A DNA stretch of 64,000 nt from an uncultured bacterium (GTDB taxonomy: Bacteria; Verrucomicrobiota; Verrucomicrobiia; CAIQCK01), in NCBI GenBank assembly GCA_903870275.1, contig CAIQCK010000008.1, positions 33,070 to 97,069 on the forward strand, written 5' to 3'. The notes beneath the pieces are model-generated. The model ran no database searches. It was not told the DNA's origin and worked only from the letters and a program-made list of their open reading frames with translations. The position numbers were made by a program, and so were the translations under genes. Shown here piece after piece: positions 63,212 to 64,000 of the stretch (positions within the stretch are counted from its first letter, which is position 1; each line of letters opens with the position of its first letter).

Positions 63212-64000
63212 TTACCGGTAAACCACTCGCCGCAGCCAGCCGGTGTCCAGACCGGCGGCCGTGGCGCCGTTCTTGGAGTAGGTCCACGTCAAACGGTGTG
63301 TGCCGGCAGGAATGTTGAACGTCAGCGTCTGCCAGCCCACCTCGCCGGAAATCGCTCCCGGCTGATCCACGCCATCTATCGCGAACGTCAGGTAATCCCC
63401 GCTCAATTCCGACGAGACCATCCAGTCGAAGCTCAATGTCCCCTGCCCCGCCACCGTCGTCTCCACCCACGACACGTTCAGATTGCCGATGCTCCCGCTC
63501 CACGCCGACTGGCTGCCGTCTTCCGCAACCGTCGCCGTCCACGGCGCATCGCCGTCGGTGCTCCACATCAGATTGGTCGCGCCCAATGCCTCGCCCAGCG
63601 TCGTCGTGGACAATGCCAATGTCGTTACGCTGCTGCTGACGTCGCCGGAGGATAGCGCCGTCCCGGAATCGCCGACGAGGCTGGCGCTATGCAACAGGTT
63701 GTTCTTCACCTGCTGCAAGTCCGCCGCGTTGATGTTGCCGCTGCAATTGACGTCGCAGAGGAAGTTCGCCGGGGTCAGTGTCGTCAACAGGTTGTTCTTC
63801 ACCTGCTGCAGGTCCACGGCGTTGACCGTGCCGCTCTGGTTCACATCGCCATAGAGGGAGCGAACAAGCACTGCGTTGGTACCCGACAGCGCGTTGCCCG
63901 CCAGGTCCGTCAGCCCGTTCATCACCACCGTCACCTTCGACTGGTCCACCACGTTGGTCAGGTTCAACGTCAGGTTGCTGCTGACGATGCTCGCGCTCAC
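63212..64000 (-). CDS. Secreted dockerin-type protein, 5' part outside the window
   Basis: The C-terminal 262 residues of a larger protein; the frame is open at the window edge (the GTG at 64000 is not necessarily a start). An Ig-like segment (VVDQSKVTVVMNGLTDLAGN) is followed by a dockerin type I pair with two calcium loops (GDVNQSGTVNAVDLQQVKNN and CDVNCSGNINAADLQQVKNN), then a beta-rich end (LSFDWMVSSELSGDYLTFAI, ISGEVGWQTLTFNIPAGTHR, GLDTGWLRRVVY). The repeat is visible in the DNA too (63691-63750 and 63787-63846 share long identical runs). Probably a large exported protein. Confidence 0.75.
   Translation of the reverse strand: MSASIVSSNLTLNLTNVVDQSKVTVVMNGLTDLAGNALSGTNAVLVRSLYGDVNQSGTVNAVDLQQVKNNLLTTLTPANFLCDVNCSGNINAADLQQVKNNLLHSASLVGDSGTALSSGDVSSSVTTLALSTTTLGEALGATNLMWSTDGDAPWTATVAEDGSQSAWSGSIGNLNVSWVETTVAGQGTLSFDWMVSSELSGDYLTFAIDGVDQPGAISGEVGWQTLTFNIPAGTHRLTWTYSKNGATAAGLDTGWLRRVVYR

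Overview
The window looks like a chromosomal segment of a high-GC, Gram-negative, aerobic bacterium. The most likely group is Verrucomicrobiota, near Pedosphaera/Limisphaerales; this is inferred from gene content, not from a marker gene. Pointers are a DUF1549/DUF1553-DUF1501-PPC operon, Tat-exported sugar isomerase-like and Gfo/Idh/MocA proteins, an alternative complex III (ACIII) joined to a caa3-type oxidase, a histidine kinase with OB-fold-like sensor repeats, dockerin repeats in a secreted protein, and many REP-like palindromes.

Layout. 1-3651: a truncated unknown gene, a lipoprotein and a secreted transglutaminase-like protein. 3660-4084: decayed DNA with a GNAT acetyltransferase tail and the N-terminal remnant of an old integrase. 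4085-17690: a 13.6-kb integrative element in a tRNA-Ser(UGA) gene, bounded by 40-bp copies of the tRNA 5' half. All its genes lie on the minus strand: tyrosine integrase, a two-repeat small protein, type III restriction-modification (res then mod), several unknown proteins, an HTH/Ig-like fusion, an AEP-type primase, a DUF3987 ATPase and an excisionase-like HTH protein. 17651-17738: the intact tRNA-Ser. 17754-24831: MFS transporter, RfaE2-like nucleotidyltransferase, Tat-exported isomerase-like protein, and a GH130 phosphorylase paired with a GT4 fusion. 25130-30647: PPC/DUF1501/DUF1549-1553 operon. 30898-33701: NarL-type two-component system. 34682-46754: a 12-kb minus-strand operon, actABCDEF, a small membrane protein, a SCO protein and coxBACD, with almost every junction overlapping by 4 to 17 bases. 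47015-48876: divergent ctaA-ctaB for heme A. 48892-51056: MraY/WecA-like transferase and GT4. 51160-56204: HDAC-family deacetylase, secreted zinc-finger protein, oxidoreductase, PQQ-propeller protein. 56288-59515: a kinase-DUF1080-FGE fusion. 59516-61211: gene-free repeat-rich DNA. 61212-62818: enolase and FtsB-like protein. 62860-62936: initiator tRNA and terminator. 63212 to the end: a dockerin-containing secreted protein, truncated.

How the genes work together. The act-cox operon plus ctaAB encodes a complete quinol-to-oxygen electron route: ACIII oxidises quinol, the caa3 oxidase reduces oxygen, SCO supplies copper for CuA and CtaA/CtaB make heme A. GH130 and the GT4 fusion probably make or recycle a mannose-type oligosaccharide. 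The element carries its own recombination, replication-like and restriction functions, and its left flank shows an earlier related element used the same tRNA site.
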